The notes under the pieces are model-generated. The model saw only the letters and a list, made by a program, of their open reading frames with translations, ran no database searches and had not been told where the DNA came from. Of a DNA stretch of 64,000 nt, positions 1 through 11,170 are shown one piece after another. Where the stretch lies: NCBI GenBank assembly GCA_965243625.1, contig CBDEVI010000002.1, forward strand, positions 558,001 through 622,000. The letters are read 5' to 3'. Positions within the stretch are counted from its first letter, which is position 1, and each line of letters begins with the position of its first letter. Source of the stretch: JAJECS01 sp965243625. GTDB taxonomy: Bacteria > Chloroflexota > UBA11872. A program made the translations under genes and the position numbers.

Positions 1-552
1 TCACCGAACTACCTTGGCACTGGGGCGATCCAGAATGCGCGCGCAGTCTTTGCACGTCTCGGCTTCGAGTTCTCTTCTGGCGGAGAGATTCGGCGGACGA
101 GGCTTGAGCACTTTCACGGGCCTGAGGTGACGGCGGAACTCCTTGGCTGCGCCCAGCGTGCTAGAGCTGGTGCCGAGGACGCAGTGGTGGACGTGAAGAC
201 AGGCAAGGACCTCCTCGAATCGACCGTCGCCCATGTGATAGAGCAGCTATCCGGCGACTACAACGAGCGGCTTCGCTTCCCAATATCGCTTAGACAGGCT
301 TTCACCCTTTTGGGATTGGCTACTCCAGGCGAGCCACGGACCGGCGCTGGCAATCCCCAAAGCGAAGCTGAAATCGCGCTCTATCAACTCGGTTGCGCTG
401 TCAATCAGTTGCGCAGCTATGCGGGCACCGGAGACGGACGCCCATTCCTACCAACGATCAGTGCCGAGGACTCACGCATCGCAACTGAGGGCTTGGGCTT
501 GGTCAGTGAGATGCTCCTCCTAAGGCTGTTGTCGAATTCGCTAGAGGCGTGA
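1..552 (+). CDS. Abi-C-like protein, 5' truncated by window edge
   Basis: The reading frame is open from base 1, so the true start lies outside the window; the visible part is 183 residues. The C-terminal half resembles the abortive infection protein C-terminal domain (Abi-C family): a TGKDLLEST-type helix at about residues 66-74, then a predicted helical region, then a conserved-looking LRSYAGTGDGR segment followed by a final amphipathic helix. Abi-C domains occur in proteins thought to act in phage exclusion, often fused to variable N-terminal parts, but the catalytic activity of the domain is unknown. The visible N-terminal part (residues 1-60) is not recognised. The gene ends 66 bases before the next gene on the same strand. 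The family call rests on motif resemblance only. Confidence 0.5.
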   Translation, partial: SPNYLGTGAIQNARAVFARLGFEFSSGGEIRRTRLEHFHGPEVTAELLGCAQRARAGAEDAVVDVKTGKDLLESTVAHVIEQLSGDYNERLRFPISLRQAFTLLGLATPGEPRTGAGNPQSEAEIALYQLGCAVNQLRSYAGTGDGRPFLPTISAEDSRIATEGLGLVSEMLLLRLLSNSLEA

Positions 553-618
553 TGGCCTACAGTTGCCAGGATTGCGGCGGACACTTCGCCGCAGGCAACT
601 GAAACCCGAAGTATCCCC

Positions 619-2379
619 GTGAACGCCGCCGAAGTCCTCGTCGACGCCCTCGAACGCCACGGCGTGCGCTACGTCTTCGGCATTCCCGGCCACGGCAACA
701 CCAACATCCTCGACGCCATCCACGGCTCCGACCAGATCGACTTCATGCTCGTGCGCCACGAGCAGGCGGCGGCGCACATCGCCGACGGCTACGCGCGCGT
801 CAGCGGCCAGGTGGGCGTGTGCTGCTCGTCGGTGGGACCGGGCGCGGCCAACATGATCATGGGCATCGCCACGGCCATGTCCACCTCCAGCCCGGTGCTG
901 GCCATCGTGGGCGCGCCGATCCAGCGCTGGTACGGCCGCGGCCAGCTGCAGGAGACCTCCCGCCCGGACACCGCGCCGGCGGACCAGGCGTTCATGCAGA
1001 TGCTTCAACCCATCACCAAGCGCGTCTGGTCCATCGCCGACCCGCGCACGATTCCAACCGCCGTGCGCAAGGCGTTCACGGCGGCGCAGGTGGGGCGGCC
1101 GGGACCGGTTGGCCTGGAGATTCCCTGGGACCTGCAAGCGGCCGAGGTCGACACGCTGCCCGAGGACCCGGATCCGTTTCCGGCGCGGGCGCGGCCCCGC
1201 GCCGACGCCGAGCTGACCAACCGCGCGGCGAAGCTGCTCATCGACGCGGAGTTCCCCGTCATCATCGCCGGCAACGGCGCACTGATTTCGGGCGCGGGCG
1301 AGGCCGTCACCGCGCTGGCCGAAAGCCTGGGCGCGGCCATCGCCTCCTCGTTCGTTTCCAAGGGCGTGGTGCCCGAGGACCATCCGCTGGCGGTGGGCAT
1401 GGTCGGCTGGCTCGGGCATCCCGTGGCGCACGAGCTGATCCGCGAACGCGCCGACCTGATCCTGGCGGTGGGCTATCGCTTCGCCGACGAGTCCACCAGC
1501 TGGTGGACTGAGGGCAAGCCCTTCGTGCCGCAAAACCGCATCGTCCAGATCGACATCGAGGCCCGTGAGATGGGTCGCGCCGGACCCATCGAGCTGGGGC
1601 TGGAAGGCGACGCGCTGGCGGTGGTCAACGACCTGCGCGAGGCCGTCGAGCGCCTGGGCGGACGGCCATCCGCTAAAGCCGACGCCGCGCTGATCCGCCG
1701 CGCCAAGCAGGCCTACTCACTGGACCTCACTCCGCCCGACGCCACGCCCATGGAACCGCTGCGCGTGGCCGAGCAGGTGCGGCGCACGCTGCCGGACGAC
1801 TCGATCGTCTCCGTCGACACCGGCAACCACGCGCACTACTTCGCCGCGTTCTATCCCATTCGAGCCGGCGGGCGCTTCCTGAATCCGGGCGGCTGGACGC
1901 CGATGGGCTGGGGTCCCACGGCCATCATCGGCGCCAAGCTGGCCCAGCCCGACAAGGCCTGCGTCGCCGTCACCGGCGACGGCGGCTTTCTCATGGTCAA
2001 CCAGGAGGTCTCCACGGCGGTCGAGTGGGGCCTGCCGGTGGTCTGGCTGGTGTTCAACAACTCCTCGCTGGCCGCCATCCGCGACGGCCAGATGGCCGAC
2101 TTCGGCGGACGCATCATCGGCACCGAATACAGCGTCGAGGTGGACTACGCCGAACTCGGCCGCACCCTGGGCGGCGAAGGCGTGCGCGTCACGAGCCACG
2201 ACGAGGTCGAGGAGGCCATTCGCTGGGCGCTGGATTGCGGCAAACCGTGCGTGGTGGACCTGGTGGTCGCCGCCGACGCCGTGCGACCGCCGATCGCCGG
2301 CGCCTGGTTCGAGCCCGGCCGCGGCGAGCCGGCCCCCATGCCGCGCGGCTCCGAGGTGCGATACTCGGCTGGTGCATGA
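619..2379 (+). CDS. Thiamine-diphosphate enzyme, acetolactate synthase large-subunit-like
   Basis: 586 residues, typical length for the ThDP decarboxylase/acetolactate synthase family. The Pyr domain carries the activating glutamate (Glu48 in RHEQAAAHIADGYAR). The middle domain has the AGNGA segment around residue 216. The PP domain has the Mg/ThDP motif GDGGFLMVNQE at about residues 453-463, ending in the FNNSSL block. The start is GTG at 619. No acetolactate synthase small subunit or ilvC is nearby, so biosynthetic ilvB is doubtful. The neighbour at 2545 is a sugar-isomerase TIM barrel, which favours a catabolic carboligase or 2-oxoacid decarboxylase. Substrate is not predictable from sequence alone. 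Confidence 0.9.
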   Translation: MNAAEVLVDALERHGVRYVFGIPGHGNTNILDAIHGSDQIDFMLVRHEQAAAHIADGYARVSGQVGVCCSSVGPGAANMIMGIATAMSTSSPVLAIVGAPIQRWYGRGQLQETSRPDTAPADQAFMQMLQPITKRVWSIADPRTIPTAVRKAFTAAQVGRPGPVGLEIPWDLQAAEVDTLPEDPDPFPARARPRADAELTNRAAKLLIDAEFPVIIAGNGALISGAGEAVTALAESLGAAIASSFVSKGVVPEDHPLAVGMVGWLGHPVAHELIRERADLILAVGYRFADESTSWWTEGKPFVPQNRIVQIDIEAREMGRAGPIELGLEGDALAVVNDLREAVERLGGRPSAKADAALIRRAKQAYSLDLTPPDATPMEPLRVAEQVRRTLPDDSIVSVDTGNHAHYFAAFYPIRAGGRFLNPGGWTPMGWGPTAIIGAKLAQPDKACVAVTGDGGFLMVNQEVSTAVEWGLPVVWLVFNNSSLAAIRDGQMADFGGRIIGTEYSVEVDYAELGRTLGGEGVRVTSHDEVEEAIRWALDCGKPCVVDLVVAADAVRPPIAGAWFEPGRGEPAPMPRGSEVRYSAGA

Positions 2380-2424
2380 CTTTGACTAGCACCAGCCGTT
2401 TTCCCTCTCCTCGTCAGCGGTCCG

Positions 2425-2465
2425 ATCCCCTCTCCCCACCGTGGGAGAGGGTTAGGGTGAGGGGG
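2425..2465. repeat. Family C inverted repeat (CCCTCTCCC...GGGAGAGGG)
   Basis: An imperfect hairpin of the form CCCCTCTCCCcaccGTGGGAGAGGG followed by TTAGGGTGAGGG. This is the first of more than a dozen copies of repeat family C in the window, always between genes. Here it sits between the ThDP enzyme and the sugar isomerase, which may therefore be separately transcribed or have a processed joint transcript. Confidence 0.85.
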
Positions 2466-2544
2466 TTCCCCGCCGACCACGCGCTGCCTGAACCAGAATG
2501 ACCTACTACCGATACTCGGCTCCCCAATCTGAGGATTCGGCCTG

Positions 2545-3390
2545 ATGCGGCGATTCAAGTACGCCTACAGCGCCCTGGTCTACTACGGCGAGGACATCGG
2601 AACGTCCATCGACCGCGTGGCGCGGTTCGGCTACGACGGCATTGAGTTATTGGGCCAACCCGAGACCTACGACGCCCCCGCCGTGCGGCGCCGGGTCGCC
2701 GACGCGGGCATCGGCGTCAGCTCCATCAGCTCGGTCATCAGCGCCGACCGCGACTTCGCCCACCCCGACCCGGAGATCCGCGCCAGTGCGCTGGCCTATC
2801 TCAACTCGCTGACCGATCTGGCGGTTGACGTCGGCGCGCCGGTGATCGTGGGACGCCCCAGCGCCTCCATGAAGCTGCTGCCGCTGGCCGACCCCGCCGA
2901 CGAGTGGCGCTGGGCGGTGGACGGCCTGCGAGCCGCCGGCGAATACGCCGCCGAGCGCGGCGTGAGCGTCGCGCTCGAATGCTGGACGCGCTTCGAGACC
3001 TACTTCCTCAACCGCCTGGAGCAGGCCGTCGAGCTGTGGGAGGCCATCGGCCTGACCAACGGCGGCGTCATGGGCGACACCTTCCACATGAACATCGAGG
3101 AAGCGTCCCTGGGCGACGCCATCCGCCACGCCGGCCCGCACCTGGCCCACATGCACCTGGCCGACTCCAACCGACTGCCGCCGGGCTACGGGCACGCCGA
3201 CTTCCGCGAGGTGCTGCGGGCGCTCGACGAGGTCGACTACACCGGCTGGCTGGCATTCGAGTTGCTCCCCGACACCGCCGACCCCTTCACCGTCTTCCGC
3301 GCCGGCGGCCACGCCGACTTCTTCGACAAGTACACCCACGACGCCATCACCCACATGCGTCGGCTCGAAGCTGAGCTTGGCGCTGCCTGA
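2545..3390 (+). CDS. Sugar phosphate isomerase/epimerase (xylose-isomerase-like TIM barrel)
   Basis: 281 residues, usual length for the AP-endonuclease-2-like TIM-barrel family. Probable metal ligands are visible in order: Glu in VALECWTRFETY, Asp/His in GVMGDTFHMNIEE, His in HMHLADSNR, and Glu in LAFELLPD near the C-terminus. This arrangement is typical of ketose 3-epimerases and hydroxypyruvate isomerase-like enzymes that interconvert sugars or polyols. The gene follows a ThDP carboligase on the same strand 165 bases downstream, with a family C repeat between them. Functional coupling in a carbohydrate or 2-oxoacid pathway is an inference. The exact substrate cannot be read from the sequence. 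Confidence 0.87.
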   Translation: MRRFKYAYSALVYYGEDIGTSIDRVARFGYDGIELLGQPETYDAPAVRRRVADAGIGVSSISSVISADRDFAHPDPEIRASALAYLNSLTDLAVDVGAPVIVGRPSASMKLLPLADPADEWRWAVDGLRAAGEYAAERGVSVALECWTRFETYFLNRLEQAVELWEAIGLTNGGVMGDTFHMNIEEASLGDAIRHAGPHLAHMHLADSNRLPPGYGHADFREVLRALDEVDYTGWLAFELLPDTADPFTVFRAGGHADFFDKYTHDAITHMRRLEAELGAA

Positions 3391-3472
3391 GCACGAGGCG
3401 CCATGGCTGCCCGCGGTGCGGGCGGCACGGTATGGTTTAGCGACTGTGGGCCTTTGAGAAGGGCTTGGAAGC

Positions 3473-3733
3473 ATGCCGCAGCAGCTTGAGGCGACGACGG
3501 ATATCGCTGTCGGGGATGTCCGCGCATTGCGCCGCAACCTTCGCCGCCGCATTTCGGTCTTTGAGCGACGCTACGAAATGACGACGGACACTATGCGGGT
3601 GTGCGTGCGCGCTGGGACCTTTCCAGAAACTGCCGAGATTTCACAATGGCTCCTCGCCGACGCGACGCTGACGCATCTGGCGGGCGCAGGCGCGAAAAGC
3701 ACAGCTGGCTCGCGCTCGAACGCTACCTCCTGA
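3473..3733 (+). CDS. Probable antitoxin of a TumA/TumE-like pair
   Basis: 86 residues. The core RRRISVFERRYEMTTDTMRVCVR is a helix-rich segment like the short antitoxin-type proteins that precede TumE-family (DUF6516) genes, which share the pattern FERRYGM followed by a W-containing stretch (here ISQWLLADATL). The start is ATG 3473 with purine-rich AGAAGGG upstream. The last 18 or so residues (GAGAKSTAGSRSNATS) look unlike the family and overlap the next gene in another frame, so a frameshift near 3690 or simply an extended tail is possible. The pairing is inferred from order and overlap. Confidence 0.5.
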   Translation: MPQQLEATTDIAVGDVRALRRNLRRRISVFERRYEMTTDTMRVCVRAGTFPETAEISQWLLADATLTHLAGAGAKSTAGSRSNATS

Positions 3734-4137
3734 TTCATCGGGAGAAGTTGGCAGCGCGCCCGTTCGTCACCACCGACGGGACCGAGTTTGTGCGGTATGC
3801 GGCCGACGGTGCTGAGTTCGTGCGCTGCGTCGGCATCCTCACCTGCAAGAGATCGGTGCGAATCGCGGTCACCAAGCTGATGGCGACTCGCGTGTCACGC
3901 GCCCAACTCCAGGTTCGGTCGATCCATTTCAACTACCACGTCACGCAGCAGCGCGATGGCCGGACCCGAAATCTCCTGCGCTACGACAACTCGCACGTGG
4001 ACACCCCCGAGGAGTATCACCGCCATCTCTATGACCCAAGGTCCGGCGAGCAGACCCGAACGATCCTGACTCGGGAACAGTTCCCGGACCTTGCGGAGGT
4101 GGTCGATGAGGCTGATCGACTATCGCGCTGGACGTGA
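3646..4137 (+). CDS. Probable toxin, TumE-like (DUF6516 type)
   Basis: 163 residues from ATG 3646; a GTG at 3601 is also possible, and the conserved part begins only near 3770, so the start is uncertain and the first 88 bases overlap the antitoxin gene. The recognisable core is a beta-rich segment GILTCKRSVRIAVTKLM, then VRSIHFNYH, LLRYDNSHVD, a His-containing YHRHLYDP turn and a final LTREQFPDLAEVVDEAD helix. This matches the order of motifs in TumE-family proteins (RYDN then an HxH turn). Their biochemical mode is not firmly established; some are proposed RNases. It precedes the acetyltransferase on the same strand but is probably independent of it. Confidence 0.55.
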   Translation: MAPRRRDADASGGRRREKHSWLALERYLLIHREKLAARPFVTTDGTEFVRYAADGAEFVRCVGILTCKRSVRIAVTKLMATRVSRAQLQVRSIHFNYHVTQQRDGRTRNLLRYDNSHVDTPEEYHRHLYDPRSGEQTRTILTREQFPDLAEVVDEADRLSRWT

Positions 4138-4198
4138 AGATCGTGGCCAAGTCTATGCCGGCTCGAAGACGAAGTGGGCACTGGCAACTGAGTCCGGC

Positions 4199-5095
4199 GT
4201 GAGCGCGCCTTCCGACCGTGCAACCCGCACCGCCTCGGAACTCACCGCGGACTTGGAGCAACTAGGCCTGCCGCGCGGCGGCCTGGTGATGTTCCACAGC
4301 TCGCTGCGCAGTGTCGGCGCGGTCGAGGGTGGCGCCGAGACGGTGATCGACGCGCTGCTGGCGGCGGTGGGACCCGACGGCACGCTCGTCGCGCCCACCT
4401 TCACCGGCCAATACCACGATCCGGGCTTCGTCTTCGACCCGGCCGAGACGCCGGTGACGACCGGCGCCATTCCCAACCACTTCTTCCGCCGACCCGACGC
4501 ACGCCGCACGGTCCACATCGTGCAGACCGTGTCCGCCATCGGGCCGCTGCGGGACACGATCATCGACGCCGGCGGCCACGACGGGTGGGACGCGCAACCG
4601 TGCATGCGCGCGATCTTCGATCTCGATGGGTGGTTCCTGCTGCTGGGCGTGCCCTATCAGAGCCTCACCGCCGGCCACTTCCTGGAGCAGGAGATCGGGT
4701 CTCACCGCCGCCCGCGCGCCGTGGAAGGACTGCAACGTCTGTCCGACGGCCGCGTCGTCCCGCTCCGCAGCGAGGCGTGGGGACCCGATCCCAGCTTTCC
4801 CGGCATGTCCGATCGCAGCTACGACTTCAACCGCCTGGGCGAGGGCCTGGAGCAGCGCGGATTGGTCAAGCGCGGCGCAGTCGGCAATGCCATCGCCCGA
4901 CTCTTCCGCGCCCGCGACCTGGAGCGCACCGCCCGCGAGATGTATACCGCCGACCCGGAGCTGTTCTTCATTTCCGACGGCCAGGTGACGCCGCTGCACT
5001 ACGGCGTGACGTGGCCCATTCCCGATGGCCGCCACGCCGGCGCCCAGCTCTGCGTGGTCGACCCGGCGGGGGTGTATCAGGTTAGCGCCGAGTAG
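4199..5095 (+). CDS. AAC(3)/YokD family N-acetyltransferase
   Basis: 298 residues from GTG 4199; the frame is open to 4091 but that would overlap the toxin gene. The family transfers acetyl from acetyl-CoA to an amino group, classically N3 of aminoglycosides. Seen here: LVMFHSSLRSVGAVEGGAE (the FHSSL block of the acetyl-CoA region), GTLVAPTFTGQYHDP, and the LLGVPYQSLTAGHFLEQ segment typical of AAC(3) proteins. Many chromosomal homologues are not resistance enzymes, and the neighbours here give no antibiotic context, so the substrate is open. Confidence 0.85.
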   Translation: MSAPSDRATRTASELTADLEQLGLPRGGLVMFHSSLRSVGAVEGGAETVIDALLAAVGPDGTLVAPTFTGQYHDPGFVFDPAETPVTTGAIPNHFFRRPDARRTVHIVQTVSAIGPLRDTIIDAGGHDGWDAQPCMRAIFDLDGWFLLLGVPYQSLTAGHFLEQEIGSHRRPRAVEGLQRLSDGRVVPLRSEAWGPDPSFPGMSDRSYDFNRLGEGLEQRGLVKRGAVGNAIARLFRARDLERTAREMYTADPELFFISDGQVTPLHYGVTWPIPDGRHAGAQLCVVDPAGVYQVSAE

Positions 5096-5153
5096 GGGTT
5101 TGCGTAGGCGCCTTCCGCGAGTCCCCCTGGATTCCTCGCCTGAGTCTTGCAAG

Positions 5154-5236
5154 TGTCATTCCGAACGCAGTGAGGAATCTAAGGACGTTGTAGGTGCTCC
5201 CCGCCCCTTAGATTTCTCGCTTCGCTCGAAATGACA
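5154..5236. repeat. Family A complete inverted repeat
   Basis: An 83-base unit with arms TGTCATTCCGAACGCAG and its reverse complement-like right arm ending CTCGAAATGACA, plus an internal AATCTAAGG / CCTTAGATT pair. It can fold into one long hairpin. Complete copies also lie at 9446-9528, 13954-14036, 14130-14212 and 56708-56790; left-arm-only copies are listed elsewhere. Located between the acetyltransferase and uvrA. Confidence 0.9.
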
Positions 5237-5358
5237 GGAAAGGGGAGACTCCGGCGGCCCATGCCCCGTACAGCGTTGGCCCGGCCGCGGGCGAACCTCC
5301 CATGCCGCGCCCCGCATGCGCCACCAGCCAACCCCCAAATCGCTTAAGCTGGACCGTT

Positions 5359-8253
<2,895 letters not shown>

Positions 8254-8588
8254 CAAGAAGCCGGGTCCGGTCCCTTCCCCCTGGAAGGAGACCTTCGCGC
8301 AACCCCTCCGTCATTCCGGCGCAAGCCGGAATCCAGTTCGGCCATGTCCAGCGGTTCCGGGTCATTGGGGTAGGGGCGGGTCTCAGACCCGCCCGTTCAG
8401 AGCTAGGCAATCGCCTGAGCGAAGGAGGAAGGCTCGACCGCCGGTCCGGTGCCTTCCCCCTGGAAGGGGGAAGGTTAGGATGGGGGTCAATCCGGCCTAT
8501 CCCAGCCGGGCTGGCCGGCTACCCCCGCTATCCCGCCACGGATACGGCCATCGCGAGGAGCGATCCACACCATCCCCGGAGCATGACC
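8254..8588. repeat. Intergenic repeat region between uvrA and SDR gene
   Basis: No gene is seen. The region holds a family C variant (CCCTTCCCCCTGGAAGG, 8270-8290), a family B hairpin (TCCGTCATTCCGGCGAAAGCCGGAATCCA type, about 8308-8336), a perfect 21-bp family D palindrome (GGGCGGGTCTCAGACCCGCC plus one C, 8374-8394) and a second family C variant (about 8452-8491). The short frames here only translate the repeats. Confidence 0.85.
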
Positions 8589-9419
8589 ATGGCTGAACCC
8601 CGTGTAGCGATCGTCACCGGCGGCGCCACCGGCATCGGCGGCGCCATTGCCCGCCGCCTGGCCGCCGACGGCGAGCGCGTGCTCATCGCGGACATCGCCG
8701 ACGAGCTGTCGGCGTCCAATATGGCCCAGATCGAGGCCGCGGGCGGCACGGCCGCCGCGATTCACTCCGACGTGTCCCGCCACGACGACATTCGAGCCAT
8801 GGTCCAGGACGCCGTCGACCGCTGGGGCCGTCTCGACATCCTGGTCAACAACGCCTTCCCCGCGATGGAGGCGCTACCCGGCGGCGTGGAGGAAGTCACC
8901 GAGGAGCAATGGGACTTCGGCATGTCGCTCCTGGTCAAGGCCCTGTTCCTGGGCGCCAAGTACGCCGTGCCCGAGATGCGACGCGTCGGCGGCGGCAACA
9001 TCGTCAACATCGCGTCGGTGCACGGCCTGCTCATGGCCAAGGACTACCTGGTCTACGAAGCCGGCAAGTCAGCCGCCATCGGCGTCACCAAGCAGATGGC
9101 CATCCAGCACGGCCCCGACAACATTCGCGTCAATGCCATTTGCCCCGGACACATGGTCACCGAGAACATCCAGCGCGTGATGTGGGACGACAACCCGAGC
9201 GGGCTTGAGTTGGTCGCGAATCAATATCCGCTGCGCCGCGCCGGACGACCGGATGAAATCGCATCGGCCGTTTCCTTCCTCTGCTCCGACGACGCCTCGT
9301 TCGTCACCGGCCACGCCCTGGTCGTCGACGGCGGCCTCTCCATCCAGCTCCAGGAGAATATCGGCGTCCAACAGGCCAACTTCATGCGCCGCCATCCGGA
9401 CACGCAACCGCCCTACTAG
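8589..9419 (+). CDS. SDR family oxidoreductase
   Basis: 276 residues from ATG 8589, chosen because GGAG at 8578-8581 is seven bases upstream; ATG 8583 lies too close to it. Classical short-chain dehydrogenase: NAD(P)-binding TGGATGIGG near residue 10, NNAF in the NNAG position, catalytic Ser143 in NIASVHG and YEAGK with Tyr156 and Lys160. The acidic residue in IADIADE after beta2 suggests NAD preference. The C-terminus ends with VDGGLSIQ and an extra tail rich in Gln. The gene stands alone between repeats, so the alcohol or ketone substrate is unknown. Confidence 0.93.
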   Translation: MAEPRVAIVTGGATGIGGAIARRLAADGERVLIADIADELSASNMAQIEAAGGTAAAIHSDVSRHDDIRAMVQDAVDRWGRLDILVNNAFPAMEALPGGVEEVTEEQWDFGMSLLVKALFLGAKYAVPEMRRVGGGNIVNIASVHGLLMAKDYLVYEAGKSAAIGVTKQMAIQHGPDNIRVNAICPGHMVTENIQRVMWDDNPSGLELVANQYPLRRAGRPDEIASAVSFLCSDDASFVTGHALVVDGGLSIQLQENIGVQQANFMRRHPDTQPPY

Positions 9420-9445
9420 GCGCGTCGGCGTCGCGGTCCCCTCCA

Positions 9446-9528
9446 TGTCATTCCGAGCGCAGCGAGGAATCTAAGGGGCACGGGAGAAGGCACAGCGACC
9501 GTGGATTCCTCACTGCGTTCGGAATGAC
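9446..9528. repeat. Family A complete inverted repeat
   Basis: Arms TGTCATTCCGAGCGCAGCGA and CTGCGTTCGGAATGAC, with AATCTAAGG and GTGGATTCC inside. It sits between the convergent ends of the SDR gene and the minus-strand MFS gene, so it could act as a bidirectional transcript end, although no T-run follows. Confidence 0.88.
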
Positions 9529-9602
9529 TGCATAGCGGTCGGAATGGCCAGGGGCGGTGCGGCGCCAAATCGGCGCGAACAGGTCTGGAATCCTGAAGTC
9601 AG

Positions 9603-10811
9603 CTAGCCCGGTTCGTCAGACGCAGCCGCGTGCGCCCGCGCGGCCAGCGGCAGCGCCGCCAGTCCCACCACCATGGCCGCCGCGCCGACATATAGCGCGG
9701 CGGCAAGCGACGACGCCGCGGTTGCGAACACCACCGCCGCACCAATGACGGCGCCCGCCGAAAACGCCGTCCCGTCCAGCACCATCACCCGGCTCAGCGA
9801 CCCCGGCGGCGCCACGTCGCCGGACAGGCTGACGGCCATGGTGTTGATGCCCCACATCGCCACCGCCCAGACCGTGGCGACGACCAGCAATCCGGGCACG
9901 TTGTCCACGAACCCGAACGCAGCCGTCGCCGGAACCGCCAACAGCAGCGTGCCGGCCAGCACCGCGCGCCGGCCCAGGCGGTCCGAAAGCCGTCCGATCG
10001 CCAGTTGCGCCACGGCGCCTCCAACCGACGCGACCAGCGTCATGGCGCCGACCGCGCGCAGGTCGCCGCCGACCTCGACCAGTCGCGGCCCCGCCAACAA
10101 CACCATGGCCGCATAGGCAATCGTCGACGCGATCCGCACGACCATGACGGCCGCCACGCCCTGGAAGCGCATCAGGCGGATGAAGCCGATGCCGGGCGCC
10201 GGCCGCCGCGTCTGGACAGCCGCTGGTCGCGGCAGCGCCCCGAGCGTGAGCGCCAGCGCGGCGGCAAGCGCCGCTCCCGCCCCGATGGCGAACACACGAA
10301 AACCGAAGGCATCCGCCACGAAGCCCTGCGCCACACCCGCGATGCCTGGGACCAGGACCACCACGAAACCAATGGTGCCGACGGCGGCCCCGCGGCGGGA
10401 CTCCGGCGCAATCTCGATGACGTAGGTCTGCAGTCCCGTCCAGAAATAGGCCATGGCCAGGCCCGCGACGGGGGCGGCCACAATCACCCAGCCAACGTCG
10501 GGAGTGACGACCAGCACCACCATCAGCGCCGTCATGCCGGCGAGCCCCAGCGCGTGCACCCCGCGGCTTTCGAGCCGCGTGACCCAGCGGCCTGTGACCG
10601 TGGCGCCGATCGACCGCGACAGGTGCATCGTGCCGATCACCAGCGCGGCGCCCGCGATGCCGCCGCCAAGCTGCTCGCGCACCAGCAGCGACATGAAGTA
10701 CGACGTCGGCAGCCACCCCGCCACGCCCAGGGCCGCCACAAGCGCAAAGGTCGCGAAGCCGCGAGTGCGTAGACTGGCGGGCTCGGGCGCGACGCGCTCG
10801 CTGTCTGGCAT
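9603..10811 (-). CDS. MFS transporter
   Basis: 402 residues from the ATG at 10811; the 14 upstream codons are outside the hydrophobic core and unlikely to be translated. About 12 hydrophobic segments are visible, beginning TFALVAALGVAGWLP, with the motif-A-like loop LSDRLGRRAVL between the halves and a comparable GRWVTRLESRG loop in the first half. Such proteins exchange small molecules with protons or sodium at the cytoplasmic membrane. No regulator or enzyme is adjacent, so the substrate is unknown. A second MFS gene of the same length lies at 25804, but the two are not obviously close paralogues. Confidence 0.88.
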   Translation of the reverse strand: MPDSERVAPEPASLRTRGFATFALVAALGVAGWLPTSYFMSLLVREQLGGGIAGAALVIGTMHLSRSIGATVTGRWVTRLESRGVHALGLAGMTALMVVLVVTPDVGWVIVAAPVAGLAMAYFWTGLQTYVIEIAPESRRGAAVGTIGFVVVLVPGIAGVAQGFVADAFGFRVFAIGAGAALAAALALTLGALPRPAAVQTRRPAPGIGFIRLMRFQGVAAVMVVRIASTIAYAAMVLLAGPRLVEVGGDLRAVGAMTLVASVGGAVAQLAIGRLSDRLGRRAVLAGTLLLAVPATAAFGFVDNVPGLLVVATVWAVAMWGINTMAVSLSGDVAPPGSLSRVMVLDGTAFSAGAVIGAAVVFATAASSLAAALYVGAAAMVVGLAALPLAARAHAAASDEPG

Positions 10812-11170
10812 CGGGTGACGGTAACAAGGCCCCGGCAACCGAAGGATCAACACATGGTTTGTAGCGAGTCAGCGGCGCTCGCTGCCCGCGGAAGACCGTT
10901 GCGCCGCCCTCCGTCATTCCCGCGTCAGCAGACCTCTATAAGGCCCCTCGTCATTTGCTCACTCCCCTCCGTCATTCCCGCTTCCCCCTCCGTCACTCCC
11001 GCGTCGCCAACCGTTAGTCCCGCGCCCCCCTCCGTCACTCCCGCGTCCCCAACCGTCATTCCCGCGAAGGCGGGAATCCACCCCACATCTATCCTCGAAG
11101 CGTCCAAAATGCCCCGGCCAATCCCGCGCGTGGCCGCATTTGGCGTCGGTCTCTCAGGCGGGTGTGAGCA
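10812..11170. repeat. Intergenic region with degenerate tandem array of family B half-sites
   Basis: Between the divergent MFS and siroheme-pathway genes. From about 10912 to 11085 the left arm of repeat B (CCTCCGTCATTCCCGCGTC type) recurs seven times with spacing near 18-21 bases, drifting through CGTCACTCCCGC and CGTTAGTCCCGC. Only the last copy has the matching right arm (GCGAAGGCGGGAATCCACC). Promoters for both flanking genes should lie here but none is recognised with confidence. Confidence 0.75.

Noticed and set aside
9616..10917. 433-residue frame parallel to the MFS gene
   Set aside because: Same strand but another frame of the MFS gene; it is Gly/Arg-rich without membrane segments, whereas the chosen frame has the 12 expected helices.
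10912..11085. Possible CRISPR array
   Set aside because: The half-sites are degenerate, spacing is only 18-21 bases in total, there are no spacers of 25 bases or more and no cas genes.
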